This document shows positions 39,630-48,489 of a DNA stretch of 64,000 bases, piece by piece. The DNA is from CAVDRM01 sp963611355 (GTDB taxonomy: Bacteria; Bacillota; Clostridia; Christensenellales; Aristaeellaceae). Below the pieces are notes generated by a model. It was not told where the DNA came from. It saw only the letters and a program-made list of their open reading frames with translations, and ran no database searches. Made by a program: the position numbers and the translations under genes. Position 1 is the stretch's first letter. Each line of letters starts with the position of its first letter. The DNA lies in the NCBI GenBank assembly GCA_963611355.1, contig CAVDRM010000001.1, forward strand, positions 1 to 64,000. The letters are read 5' to 3'.

Positions 39630-40868
39630 TCAGTACAGCATCATGTACTCATCAACTTCATTCTGTAAAGCATCCAGCTTCGCATCAATATCCAAATTCG
39701 GATCGGCTTCGATTTCGGACAGCAACGCCTTCAGCTCGTTCCATATGGTCGAATCTGCCGGATGAATGCCTTGGCCTTTGATGTAGTCAACCTGACTCAA
39801 AACCACATTCCAAATAGGGTCTTCAAGTCTGGTCTTAATCAGGTCGCTTTCAAACTGACTGTGAGTGAAAGGCATATATCCTCTTGTTAATGTAGTCTGG
39901 CTGATTGCTTCCGGTGAAATCATGTATTTGATAAATTTCGCCGAAGCTTCCTGCTGCTCTTCGGTGGACGCAAAGATTGCTAAACCATTGCCGCCGATGC
40001 AAACATTAAGCTCTTTTTCGGCAGGGAAGAAGGCCATGTTGTACTTAAAGCCATCACCGATTGTCTTTTCAATGTTGTTCTTAGAGGCGCAGGAAGTGAA
40101 GAAGAACAGCACTGTTCCGTTAGTGAAGTCGGTCTGAGCAGTACCATGCTGATTGGCAGGCATGATGCCTTCTTTCACCATCTTGGCAAAGAGAGACAGA
40201 ACCTCTTTCATTTCTGCGGTCTTGACATTTACATTGCCATCAGCATCAATAATCGTTCCGCCAAAACTCCAAACCAGCGGCTGGATATACCACGGGCAGT
40301 CAGCGGCCATGTTAAACCCGTAAATATCCGTTGCGCCATCACCATCGGTGTCCTTAACAGCTTTCGCTGCGGTTTCAATCATTTCGGTAAATGTTGTCGG
40401 AACTTCTAGTCCCAGCTCATTCAGCATGGTTTCATTGTAATACATCATCGGCATGCTGCTCTGAAAAGGAACAGCCAAGCGCTTGCCATTGTAGGTATAG
40501 CGAACCCAAAAGCCGTCAATGACATCCGCTTGTTCTTCTTCAGTCATGTAGTTTTCAATCGGAATCAGCTTTCCGGCATCATAGAACTGCGGGATACCAT
40601 GACGCTGTCCCACGAGGCCAACCTGCGGCAGATTGTTCGCCGCGATTGCTGCGTTATACTTGGCAACCAAGTCATCATAGTTTTCGCCGATCTGCACTTG
40701 GTTGATTTTGATTCCGGGATTCTGTTCTTCGAAGTCAGCAATTTCGGCACTGAAATCATCGCTGGTACGAACCCAGAAATCCAAGGTGATCGTGTCATCT
40801 GCAAATGCCGTCCCGCAAAGAGAAAGCAATATGCAGAACATCAGGGATAGAGATAGGGCTTTTTGCAT
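39630..40868 (-). CDS. ABC transporter solute-binding protein, UgpB-like
   Basis: An exported family-1 binding protein of 412 residues. The signal peptide is QKALSLSLMFCILLSLCGTAFA; no clear lipobox cysteine follows, though Cys occurs within the hydrophobic part. The mature chain has ITLDFWVRTSDDFSAEI, VPFQSSMPMMYYNETML and GLAIFASTEEQQEASAKFI, typical of glycerol-phosphate/oligosaccharide binders. ATG 40868 is nine bases from GGAGG. The neighbouring phosphodiesterase suggests glycerophosphodiester uptake, but sugar uptake cannot be excluded from sequence. Confidence 0.88.
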   Translation of the reverse strand: MQKALSLSLMFCILLSLCGTAFADDTITLDFWVRTSDDFSAEIADFEEQNPGIKINQVQIGENYDDLVAKYNAAIAANNLPQVGLVGQRHGIPQFYDAGKLIPIENYMTEEEQADVIDGFWVRYTYNGKRLAVPFQSSMPMMYYNETMLNELGLEVPTTFTEMIETAAKAVKDTDGDGATDIYGFNMAADCPWYIQPLVWSFGGTIIDADGNVNVKTAEMKEVLSLFAKMVKEGIMPANQHGTAQTDFTNGTVLFFFTSCASKNNIEKTIGDGFKYNMAFFPAEKELNVCIGGNGLAIFASTEEQQEASAKFIKYMISPEAISQTTLTRGYMPFTHSQFESDLIKTRLEDPIWNVVLSQVDYIKGQGIHPADSTIWNELKALLSEIEADPNLDIDAKLDALQNEVDEYMMLY

Positions 40869-40923
40869 GAATGAAACCCTCCTTTTTTTATTTTCTAAGG
40901 CGCTATGCGCCATAGAGTCACAC

Positions 40924-41754
40924 TTATTTCAGACCAACCTTTGTGATGCCCTGAACAAAGTACTTTTGCAATGCAACAAACAGCATCAATGTAGGAAGTG
41001 TTATTAGGGTTGCCATTGCCATTAATTCATGCCACTGCACACCCTCATCTATTTTCATCATACCTCGCAGTCCTGTTTGAACCGTGCGTAATTCCATGCT
41101 GTTCGTGATGATAAGAGGCCATAAGTAACTGTTCCAACTGCCAATGAAACCGATGATTGCGATTGTCGCCATAGCACTCTTCCCCAAAGGAAGTATTATT
41201 TTCACAAAGCTCTGAATTTCATTTGCGCCATCAATTTTTGCAGCCTCTAAAAGCGCATCCGGAATAGTCATATAAAACTGTCTCAAAAGAAAAACACCGA
41301 AAACACTGACAAGTGAAGTACAAATGACTGAGAAAAATGTATCCATCAGTCCCATTGACGAAAGCGTCAGATAGTTTGAAACAATGGTTGCTTCCTGCGG
41401 GATCATCATTGAACAGAGGAATACCAAGAAAAGCGGCTTACTCAACTTGAACTTAAGCTTAGCGAACGCATATGCGGCCATAGAACTTGTTATTAACTGA
41501 GCCAGAACTGATGCCATCGCCATTAAAAAGCTATTGCGGAAATAAATATCAAATCTTGCTGTATTCCACGCTGAGAAATAGTTCTGTATCTGCCATTCCA
41601 CCGGCAGGAAGCTATCCTTGCTCAAGACCTCTTGGGGTGTCTTGAAAGAGCATAATACCATCCAAAAAAAGGGAAATACAACAATCATTGTCACCAGTAT
41701 CAAAAACAGTATACGAAGAGTTTCCCATATTTTGAAATGCGTTCCGGATTTCAT
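40924..41754 (-). CDS. ABC transporter permease, UgpE/MalG-like
   Basis: A 276-residue inner-membrane permease with six helices (FLILVTMIVVFPFFWMVLCSF at the start) and the EAA loop ALLEAAKIDGANEIQSFVKIILPLGK that contacts the ATPase. TLPTLMLFVALQKYFVQGITKVGLK is the standard MalG-like ending. It follows the UgpA-like gene by 12 bases. No ATPase gene is in the cassette, so a shared MsmX-type ATPase is probably used. Confidence 0.92.
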   Translation of the reverse strand: MKSGTHFKIWETLRILFLILVTMIVVFPFFWMVLCSFKTPQEVLSKDSFLPVEWQIQNYFSAWNTARFDIYFRNSFLMAMASVLAQLITSSMAAYAFAKLKFKLSKPLFLVFLCSMMIPQEATIVSNYLTLSSMGLMDTFFSVICTSLVSVFGVFLLRQFYMTIPDALLEAAKIDGANEIQSFVKIILPLGKSAMATIAIIGFIGSWNSYLWPLIITNSMELRTVQTGLRGMMKIDEGVQWHELMAMATLITLPTLMLFVALQKYFVQGITKVGLK

Positions 41755-41766
41755 GGTTTTTCCTCC

Positions 41767-42654
41767 TCATGAATCGTAATTAACAAAGCGTTCCAGCGCC
41801 AGCTGTGCCAGATTAACGATTAAGATCAACACAAACAGTATGACAGCTATTGCGCTCGCATAACCTACCTGATATCTTCTAAAAGCATATTCGTAAAGCA
41901 TGACAACCAGGTTTTGCGTTGCCTTAGCCGGTCCACCATCCGTCATAACATTGATTGTTGTAAACATCTTCAATACCTCAATGGTATTTAAGATCAAAAG
42001 CATAAATGTTGTTGGTGACGTGAGCGGAAGCGTAACATGCCAGACTGTCTGTAAAGCATTGGCGCCGTCAATAGTTGAAGCCTCCAGCACATCCTCGGAG
42101 ATATTTTGAATTCCGCCTAAGAAGACGACTGTACTATAGCCGAGCATTCTCCATATTGCTATAATGCATAGTGAAAGGAGGGCAAGTGATGTTTCATTCA
42201 GCCATCTTAAGGGAGCAATTCCAAAGAGACCCAACAAATTATTTAACAATCCATACTGCGGATTGTAAATAAAAAGCCAAACCACAGAAATCGCCACCAT
42301 GCTGGAGACCCTCGGAGTAAACAGCAGAGTACGAAAAAGCACATTAATCTTGGTGCTCCGCTTCAGAAGCAGAGCTAAAAGAAAACCGAAAATCAAGGTT
42401 GCAGGAAGAATGATTATCGCATAGTTCAGAGTACGCCCTATCGTTTCAAAGATCTCCGGATTACTAAAGAGTTTCTGATAATTATAGCCTGCGATATATT
42501 TTTTCCTGCCAGTCAGATTCCAGTTATAAAAGCTGGTAATAACAGCGTTAATCATTGGGTACAGTGTAAACACACCTAAAAATATCAACGCTGGAAGCGT
42601 CCATGCTACACCCTTGGTTTCTCTTAGCAACGTTTTCTTCATGCTTGTCTTCAT
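41767..42654 (-). CDS. ABC transporter permease, UgpA/MalF-like
   Basis: A 295-residue six-helix permease, first gene of the operon. The EAA loop is EDVLEASTIDGANALQTVWH and the TM1 region LPALIFLGVFTLYPMINAV is typical for the sugar/glycerol-phosphate importers. ATG 42654 has GGAGGAG six bases upstream; the open frame to 42711 adds 19 unsupported residues. It is transcribed from the promoter at 42734-42762, which overlaps that of the divergent LysR gene. Confidence 0.92.
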   Translation of the reverse strand: MKTSMKKTLLRETKGVAWTLPALIFLGVFTLYPMINAVITSFYNWNLTGRKKYIAGYNYQKLFSNPEIFETIGRTLNYAIIILPATLIFGFLLALLLKRSTKINVLFRTLLFTPRVSSMVAISVVWLFIYNPQYGLLNNLLGLFGIAPLRWLNETSLALLSLCIIAIWRMLGYSTVVFLGGIQNISEDVLEASTIDGANALQTVWHVTLPLTSPTTFMLLILNTIEVLKMFTTINVMTDGGPAKATQNLVVMLYEYAFRRYQVGYASAIAVILFVLILIVNLAQLALERFVNYDS

Positions 42655-42733
42655 ATTACTCCTCCAAAGACTATTAGAAGCAGTTATGGAATACGCTTTA
42701 TGTCTTCTCAAGCAGTTGTCATTTCCGTTATTT

Positions 42734-42762
42734 ATATTACCATATTAGTTGACTTTATGCAA
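42734..42762 (-). promoter_or_regulatory. Promoter of the ABC importer operon
   Basis: Minus strand TTGCAT (42762-42757), 17-base spacer, TAATAT (42739-42734). Its -35 region overlaps the spacer and -35 of the lysR promoter, so RNA polymerase cannot occupy both at once. Confidence 0.65.
42741..42759. promoter_or_regulatory. Possible LysR-type operator (CATA-N11-TATG)
   Basis: CATA at 42741-42744 and TATG at 42756-42759 form an inverted repeat with 11 bases between them, the T-N11-A geometry of LysR-type sites. It lies exactly across both divergent promoters. Confidence 0.45.
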
Positions 42763-42777
42763 ATACAATGATAGAAT
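42749..42777 (+). promoter_or_regulatory. Promoter of the lysR-type gene
   Basis: TTGACT at 42749-42754, 17-base spacer, TAGAAT at 42772-42777. The start site would be near 42784, with GGAAGGT at 42804 as ribosome site. Confidence 0.7.
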
Positions 42778-42817
42778 ACATCTATAACTTTATCTTATGA
42801 AACGGAAGGTGTGCGAA

Positions 42818-43726
42818 ATGATGGATCTCAAGGCTATAGAATATGTTTGTGCAATTGTTGAAGCAAAGACTATTTCTCAAGCCGCAAAAAATCTCTTCAT
42901 CAGTCAGCCGGCACTAAGCCAATACCTTAACAAGATAGAAAAAGCTTTAGGTACTCCTATTTTTGAGCGTTCCGGAAATTCTTTAACTCTTACATCTGCC
43001 GGCGAAATATTAGTAAGGGACGGCAATGCGCTTCTCATGTCTCGCAATGAAATGATTCACCGTATAGAAGCTCTTTCCGAAGAACACATTGCAACTCTTC
43101 GTTTCGGCGTTTCACCATTTTACAGCAAATATTACCTTCCGCTCTTGTTTTCTTACTATAGTGACCACCATCCCAATATCCGCCTTGATATTATAGAAAT
43201 GAACTCTTTAGAACTTGAACAAATGGTTCTGGATGACAAATTAGATCTCTGCTTCATTCCTGCTGAGCCTGCACGAGAAGGATTAAGCTACCAGCCTATT
43301 CATATGGAGGAAATCATGATTGCCGTTCCCGCTTCTCATCCTGTGAATACTTGTGCTGTCTCCTCTGCTTATGGATCGTATCTTGATATAACACTGCTTA
43401 GAAATGAACCTTTTATTGAGCTTGTCGATTCTCTTAAGTTCTCTATTATGTCCCGGCGAATTCTTTGTCACTTTTCCTTATCGCCAACCGTTAAATACAA
43501 ATCGACAAGCTGGGACACTGTTTGCATGTTGGTAGCTCAAGGTATCGGAGTTGGCTTTTTGCCGGAAGTGCTGATTCGCAAACATATTCATGAACCGAAT
43601 TTTTATCACATCGCCGGTATTGATTCGACACGAACTTACTGTGCTGTTCACGCAAAAGAAAAAAGCTTATCTCACGAGCAGCTACATCTCATAAGCGTTT
43701 TTAAATCGCTGTTAGAAAAGAACTGA
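42818..43726 (+). CDS. LysR-family transcriptional regulator
   Basis: A 302-residue regulator with the winged helix MMDLKAIEYVCAIVEAKTIS and QPALSQYLNKIEKALGTPIFERSG, then a periplasmic-binding-like sensor domain (LRFGVSPFYSKYYLPLLFSYY, DDKLDLCFIPAEP, VAQGIGVGFLPEVLI). ATG 42818 follows GGAAGGT by seven bases; the upstream ATG at 42797 has no ribosome site. It diverges from the importer operon and very likely controls it. Codon use is AT-rich like the cassette and unlike priA next door, suggesting joint transfer. Confidence 0.93.
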   Translation: MMDLKAIEYVCAIVEAKTISQAAKNLFISQPALSQYLNKIEKALGTPIFERSGNSLTLTSAGEILVRDGNALLMSRNEMIHRIEALSEEHIATLRFGVSPFYSKYYLPLLFSYYSDHHPNIRLDIIEMNSLELEQMVLDDKLDLCFIPAEPAREGLSYQPIHMEEIMIAVPASHPVNTCAVSSAYGSYLDITLLRNEPFIELVDSLKFSIMSRRILCHFSLSPTVKYKSTSWDTVCMLVAQGIGVGFLPEVLIRKHIHEPNFYHIAGIDSTRTYCAVHAKEKSLSHEQLHLISVFKSLLEKN

Positions 43727-43845
43727 GCTGCAGTGAAGCTTTTTTATGAAAAAGAGATAATTTCATGAATGTGAGATAGCGTAAGGCCGATTGATTCATG
43801 TCAACGGACTCCGTCGCAATCAGAAGAATATATGATTATTTGTTT

Positions 43846-43879
43846 AAGGCATCACCACGCCATTCGCAGGTGATGCCTT
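43846..43879. repeat. REP-like hairpin at the priA stop codon
   Basis: AAGGCATCACC and GGTGATGCCTT form a perfect 11-bp stem around a 12-base loop. On the minus strand it begins at the last base of the priA stop codon and may end its transcript. The arms equal the terminal arms of the 49.6-kb element, and the minus-strand loop contains CGAATG, as does the hairpin at 63507. The rest of the 152-base gap has a weak AGCT-based hairpin with a T-run after the LysR gene. Confidence 0.75.
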
Positions 43880-46161
43880 TAAGCCAATGAACCGGGATTT
43901 ATTTCAAGGCATGCTCGAACGCCGTTTGGAAGCGGCAGGCCGGTCATGCTCTGAAACGCAGAAAGAATATTTTCGCTGTCGGGATGCCTGAGCAGCTTCA
44001 TCAGCACCTGCGCCCGGTATCGTCCCTGAATAAACGCAATGGGCGCTTCGTCCGTGCGCATAAACAGCAGCCGCCTTTTGAATGCCGGATGCTCCTCAAA
44101 ATACTGCCTTACGTTCTTTGAAAGCATCTGCGCCCCCTGCATGGCCGAGTCCGCATCATCGCCCTCGCACAGAAAGCGGACAATAGTCGTAAATGGCGGA
44201 TAGAGGCTTGCCCTGCGGCGGGAAAATTCCTCCTCAAAATAGGCTCTGTAATCCTGCGCGGCCGCGGCACGGATGGCATAATGCTCCGGCTTGTAGCTTT
44301 GAATGACGACCTCGCCCGGAATATCGGCGCGGCCGGCACGCCCCGCCACCTGCACAAGGAGCTGAAAGGTGCGCTCCGCCGAACGGTAATCCGGCAGATT
44401 CAGCGATAAATCCGCCAGCACTGCCCCGACCAGCGTGACCTGCGGAAAGTCCAAACCCTTTGCAATCATCTGCGTCCCAATCAGCACCTGCGCCTGCCGC
44501 GCCCTGAACGCGTTCAGCAGCTCATAATGCGCGTTCTTGGTGCGGGTGGTGTCCAAGTCCATGCGGATGACCTTTGTACCGGGAAATGATTTAAGCAGCT
44601 CCTCCTCGACCTTCTGCGTCCCGACCCCGACCGTGCGAATGCTGGTCGAGCCGCAGACGGGGCATTGAAGCGGAAGCGGCCGCTGCGCTCCGCAATAATG
44701 GCAGTGCAGGTTGTTGTCGCTGCGGTGATACGCCATTGCGACATCGCACTGGCTGCATTTGACCGTCGTTCCACACATTCGGCAGGTGACAGAGGGCGAA
44801 TAGCCGCGCCTGTTAATCAAAAGCATCGCCTGCTGCCCGTTTGCGAGGCAGGTTCTCAGTTTTTCATGCAGCAGGCTTGAAAAAATACCGCGGTTTCCGT
44901 TCTGCAGTTCTTTGCGCATATCAACAACGAAAATCTGCGGAAGAGGATGTTGATTGACTCTTTCCGGCATTTCCAGCAGCGTATAATCACCGCGCCGCGC
45001 CATCGCAAAGGAATAAATGCTGGGAGTCGCGCTGGCAAGAAGCAGAATGCCGCCCTCCCGCGTCACGCGGCTTTTAGCGATTTCCCGTGCGTCATACTGC
45101 GGAAAGCTCTCCGATTGGTAGCTCTGCTCATGCTCTTCATCGATGATGATTGCGCCGAGCTTCTCGACCGGCGCAAACACGGCAGACCGTGCGCCGATGA
45201 CGAGGCGGGCATCGCCGCGGCGGATTCGCCGCCACTCATCAAACCGTTCCCCTGCCGAAAGCCGTGAATGCAGCACGGCAGCCTGTTCGCCGAAACGGGA
45301 GCGAAACCAATCGACCATCTGCGGGGTCAGCGCAATCTCCGGCACCAGCACAATCGCGCCGCGTCCGCTCCTCAGGCATTCCCGAACGAGCCGGATATAA
45401 ATCTCGGTCTTGCCGGAGCCGGTCACGCCAAAGAGCAGAAAGCAAAGACGGCGTTCAAGCGCCGGATTGTTCCTGCGCTCATCGGTGGTGAGCCGTTCGG
45501 CAAGCTGCAACGCATTCCTCAACTCGTCCAGCGTCTCCCGCTGTGCCAAAGTCAAAGCAGGTTCCCGCACCTGCGGGCGCAAAGCAGCATACGGGCTGCG
45601 AAGCACCTCTATTTCCGACAGGGAAATGATATGCGCCTTTTCCAATTCTTTCAAAGCAGGCAGCGGCGTCCGCACCATCGCCTTCAGGTCTGCGACGAGA
45701 TGCGGCTTGCCGTCCGCCAATATCCTAAGCAGCGTCCGCTTTTTGACCTGTTTTTTGGAAAGCGCATTGACATATTGCTCAAGCTCCGCCGTGTCCGAAA
45801 GCAGCTTGGCCGCCGGTTCCGTTTTTACCTTGATCCTCGCTCCGCGCATTTGGGCAGGCAGCATCAGGCGAAGCGCCTCACAAAGCGGGCAGCGCATTTT
45901 TGCGCTAATTTCCTGTGCCAGCTCCATCAGAGACGGCAGCAGGGCGGGGTAGTCCTCCAGCGGCGCGATGATGTCCTTGACTTTTTCGGGCGCATAAGTG
46001 CATTCGCTCGTGACTTGAACGACGTAGCCCTCCTTGGTGCGTGAGCCGAACGGCACAAGCACACGATAGCCGCAGGATACGGAAACATGCTCAGGTATCC
46101 TGTAGGTGAACAGGCGATCCACCTGCTCTGCGGCAATATCCACGATAACTTGTGCGTACAA
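43879..46161 (-). CDS. priA: Primosomal replication restart helicase PriA
   Basis: A 760-residue superfamily 2 helicase that reloads the replisome at stalled forks. The N-terminal 3'-DNA-binding domain (YAQVIVDIAAEQVDRLFTY, RVLVPFGSRTKEGYV) is followed by LLFGVTGSGKTEIYIRL (Walker A), IIIDEEHEQSYQSE (DEAH-type), the zinc-binding set CRMCGTTVKCSQCD and CHYCG/CPVCGS, and helicase motifs GTQMIAKGLDFPQVT and VAGRAGR. Eight cysteines are present. It ends the yicC-remA-gmk-rpoZ-coaBC-priA series; def and fmt, which usually follow, are missing because the LysR cassette lies downstream. Confidence 0.96.
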   Translation of the reverse strand: MYAQVIVDIAAEQVDRLFTYRIPEHVSVSCGYRVLVPFGSRTKEGYVVQVTSECTYAPEKVKDIIAPLEDYPALLPSLMELAQEISAKMRCPLCEALRLMLPAQMRGARIKVKTEPAAKLLSDTAELEQYVNALSKKQVKKRTLLRILADGKPHLVADLKAMVRTPLPALKELEKAHIISLSEIEVLRSPYAALRPQVREPALTLAQRETLDELRNALQLAERLTTDERRNNPALERRLCFLLFGVTGSGKTEIYIRLVRECLRSGRGAIVLVPEIALTPQMVDWFRSRFGEQAAVLHSRLSAGERFDEWRRIRRGDARLVIGARSAVFAPVEKLGAIIIDEEHEQSYQSESFPQYDAREIAKSRVTREGGILLLASATPSIYSFAMARRGDYTLLEMPERVNQHPLPQIFVVDMRKELQNGNRGIFSSLLHEKLRTCLANGQQAMLLINRRGYSPSVTCRMCGTTVKCSQCDVAMAYHRSDNNLHCHYCGAQRPLPLQCPVCGSTSIRTVGVGTQKVEEELLKSFPGTKVIRMDLDTTRTKNAHYELLNAFRARQAQVLIGTQMIAKGLDFPQVTLVGAVLADLSLNLPDYRSAERTFQLLVQVAGRAGRADIPGEVVIQSYKPEHYAIRAAAAQDYRAYFEEEFSRRRASLYPPFTTIVRFLCEGDDADSAMQGAQMLSKNVRQYFEEHPAFKRRLLFMRTDEAPIAFIQGRYRAQVLMKLLRHPDSENILSAFQSMTGLPLPNGVRACLEINPGSLA

Positions 46162-46179
46162 CGGCTGACCTCCGATGAA

Positions 46180-47394
46180 TCATTCGTTCTTCTTCCGTAA
46201 AATCAGAATTCGGTCTAAAATTGCGTGGGCAACCTCGGATTTCGGCATCATTGGATATTCGTGCAAGCCTTCGGCTTCCAGCATGCTCACGATGTTCGTG
46301 TCCACATCAAAGCCCGCTCCCGCACGGCTGACATCATTTGCAACAAGCAGATCCGCGTTTTTCCTGCGCAGCTTTTCCATGGCATTCTCCAGCACATCAT
46401 CGGTCTCGGCGGCAAAGCATACGACAGTCTGATTCGGCTTTTTGATTTTTCCGACCGCCGCAGCGACATCCTGCGTTGGGGTCAATTGAAGCGTCAGCGT
46501 GTCCGCGTCATTTGTCTTTTTCATCTTTCGTGCAGAAACAGACTCCGGTTTGAAATCCGCCGGTGCAGCTGCCTGAACGATGATGTCGTGTGCCGGTGCT
46601 TCAGCCATCATGACATCATACAGGTCTTCCGTTGTTTCGACCGAGCGCAGGGTCACATTGGCCGGCTTTTCCAATGCCGTCGGGCCGGAAACGAGCGTCA
46701 CCCTTGCTCCGCGCTCCTCGGCGGCCTTGGCAATGGCATAGCCCATTTTTCCACTGGATTTATTGGTCAAAAAGCGCACGGGGTCAATGGCCTCCCGGGT
46801 AGGGCCTGCCGTCACCAGCACGCTCAGCCCTTCCAAATCGCGGCGGGCATTCAGAATGCCAATGCAGGCCTCCATGATGTCGCTCGGCTCGCTCATTCGC
46901 CCCATGCCGCTGTCGCCGCAGGCCAGCCTGCCGCCGTCCGGCCCTACAAAATGGATGCCGCGTTCCTTTAAGGTACGCACATTCGCCTGTGTCGCCGGAT
47001 TATTCCACATCCCCGTGTTCATGGCAGGCGCTATCAGAATGGGCGCGGCGGTCGCCATAACGGTGGTGGACAGCATATCATTCGCCAGCCCGTGCGCAAT
47101 TTTCGCCATGATGTTGGCAGTCGCCGGGGCAATCAAAAACAGCTCCGCACGCTTGGCCAGCGAAATATGCTCCACCTCCCACTTGTCAGGCGTGGCGAAG
47201 GTGTCCGTGACCACGGGATTTTTTGACAGCGTTTGGAAGGTAAGCGGCGCAACGAACTGACACGCATTGTGCGTCATGATGACAAACACCTTTGCGCCGA
47301 GCTTGGTCAGCTCCGACACGACCTCGCAGGCTTTATAGGCGGCAATGCCGCCCGTCACGCCCATGACCACCGTTCGTCCATCCAGCGTCCCCAT
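46180..47394 (-). CDS. coaBC: Bifunctional phosphopantothenoylcysteine synthetase/decarboxylase
   Basis: Makes 4'-phosphopantetheine for coenzyme A. The N-terminal flavoprotein decarboxylase (CoaC) has VMGVTGGIAAYKACEVVS, MTHNACQFV with the catalytic His and APAMNTGMWNNPATQAN; the C-terminal CTP-dependent ligase (CoaB) has SVLVTAGPTREAIDPVRFLT, NKSSGKMGYAIA and VVCFAAETDD. The 404-residue length is normal. It lies between rpoZ and priA in the conserved order. Confidence 0.96.
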   Translation of the reverse strand: MGTLDGRTVVMGVTGGIAAYKACEVVSELTKLGAKVFVIMTHNACQFVAPLTFQTLSKNPVVTDTFATPDKWEVEHISLAKRAELFLIAPATANIMAKIAHGLANDMLSTTVMATAAPILIAPAMNTGMWNNPATQANVRTLKERGIHFVGPDGGRLACGDSGMGRMSEPSDIMEACIGILNARRDLEGLSVLVTAGPTREAIDPVRFLTNKSSGKMGYAIAKAAEERGARVTLVSGPTALEKPANVTLRSVETTEDLYDVMMAEAPAHDIIVQAAAPADFKPESVSARKMKKTNDADTLTLQLTPTQDVAAAVGKIKKPNQTVVCFAAETDDVLENAMEKLRRKNADLLVANDVSRAGAGFDVDTNIVSMLEAEGLHEYPMMPKSEVAHAILDRILILRKKNE

Positions 47395-47395
47395 C

Positions 47396-47617
47396 TTAAT
47401 CTTCCTCGTCCCCTAAGTTGCGGTGATAGGTCAAAAGGCCGCGATTGATTTCGTCAACGGCGATGGAAACAGGCTTTCGGTCTTTGGGGTCAATCAGCGG
47501 CTGCGCTCCGGCAATCAGCTCACGCGCACGCTTGGCCGATTCGACGACCAGCGTATAGCGGCAGTCCACTTTCTTAGTCAAAACATCAATGGCAGGCTTG
47601 TTCACAGGCATAATCAA
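47396..47617 (-). CDS. rpoZ: RNA polymerase omega subunit
   Basis: A 73-residue omega subunit (RYTLVVESAKRARELIAG, KPVSIAVDEINRGLLTY), which aids folding of beta-prime. It lies one base before coaBC and 12 bases after gmk. The short length and position between gmk and coaBC fix the identity. Confidence 0.94.
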   Translation of the reverse strand: MIMPVNKPAIDVLTKKVDCRYTLVVESAKRARELIAGAQPLIDPKDRKPVSIAVDEINRGLLTYHRNLGDEED

Positions 47618-47629
47618 AATCCTCCTTTT

Positions 47630-48229
47630 TTATTCGACAACGGGAAAATACCGTGTCGTTCGCTGCTTTTCCGCCGCGACAATGGCGGCCAATTGGGTAT
47701 ACGCCAATTCCAAATCATCATTGACGACAGCATACTGATATAGATGCATCTGCTCGATTTCGCCCTTTGCATTGCCGAGCCGCCGTGCAATTTCCACGGG
47801 GTCATCCGTGTTGCGGGTATGCAGCCGCACGCGAAGCGCCTCATAGCTGGGCGGCAGGATGAAGACGGAAACGCAGTCGGGGCGCTTCTGCATGACCGCC
47901 CTCGCGCCCTGCGGGTCAATATCCAGCACGACATTTTTTCCCTCGGTCATCATGCTGTCCACCTGGCTTTTGAGCGTCCCATAACGGTGCGCATGTACCG
48001 TAGCATGCTCGATAAAGGCATCCTCCTGTATCAGCCGGTCGTACTCTTCATCGTCAATGAAAAAATAATGCACACCGTCAATCTCCGTGTCTCGCGGTGC
48101 TCTCGTCGTCACGCTGACCGAAAACGCAAGGGACGGGTCGTCGCGCATCAGCCGCTCGCACAGCGTTCCCTTGCCCGTTCCGGAAGGGCCGGAAAGCACC
48201 AGCAGCATTCCCTTTCGCTGCTCCTTCAT
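47630..48229 (-). CDS. gmk: Guanylate kinase
   Basis: Phosphorylates GMP to GDP. The 199-residue sequence has the P-loop [31 protein letters not shown] for GMP binding and [12 protein letters not shown]. Its start overlaps the remA stop by four bases. Confidence 0.97.
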   Translation of the reverse strand: MKEQRKGMLLVLSGPSGTGKGTLCERLMRDDPSLAFSVSVTTRAPRDTEIDGVHYFFIDDEEYDRLIQEDAFIEHATVHAHRYGTLKSQVDSMMTEGKNVVLDIDPQGARAVMQKRPDCVSVFILPPSYEALRVRLHTRNTDDPVEIARRLGNAKGEIEQMHLYQYAVVNDDLELAYTQLAAIVAAEKQRTTRYFPVVE

Positions 48230-48483
48230 TGAATTCCTCCTTCATCCTTCTCTGTTTTCAGCCGTCCGGCGATGGTCTCCGGCTGAATGGCGGACAGCAC
48301 CACATGACCGCTGTCCATTTGAATGACCGTGCGCGTTTTCCTGCCCGCCGTGCCGTCAATCAGCCGTCCGGCATCCCGCGCCTCCTGAATCAGCCGCTTC
48401 ACCGGCGCGGAATCGGAAGCAATGACGGCAATGACGCGCTGAGAGGAGACCGCGTTGCCAAAGCCGATGTTGATTAAACGCAT
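48226..48483 (-). CDS. remA: RemA-type DNA-binding regulator (DUF370)
   Basis: An 85-residue member of the RemA/DUF370 family ([60 protein letters not shown]). RemA of Bacillus is a ring-forming DNA-binding activator of matrix genes; in anaerobes its targets are unknown. The basic region around TAGRKTR is the DNA-binding surface. It sits between yicC and gmk as usual. Confidence 0.94.
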   Translation of the reverse strand: MRLINIGFGNAVSSQRVIAVIASDSAPVKRLIQEARDAGRLIDGTAGRKTRTVIQMDSGHVVLSAIQPETIAGRLKTEKDEGGIQ

Positions 48484-48489
48484 ACCGTG

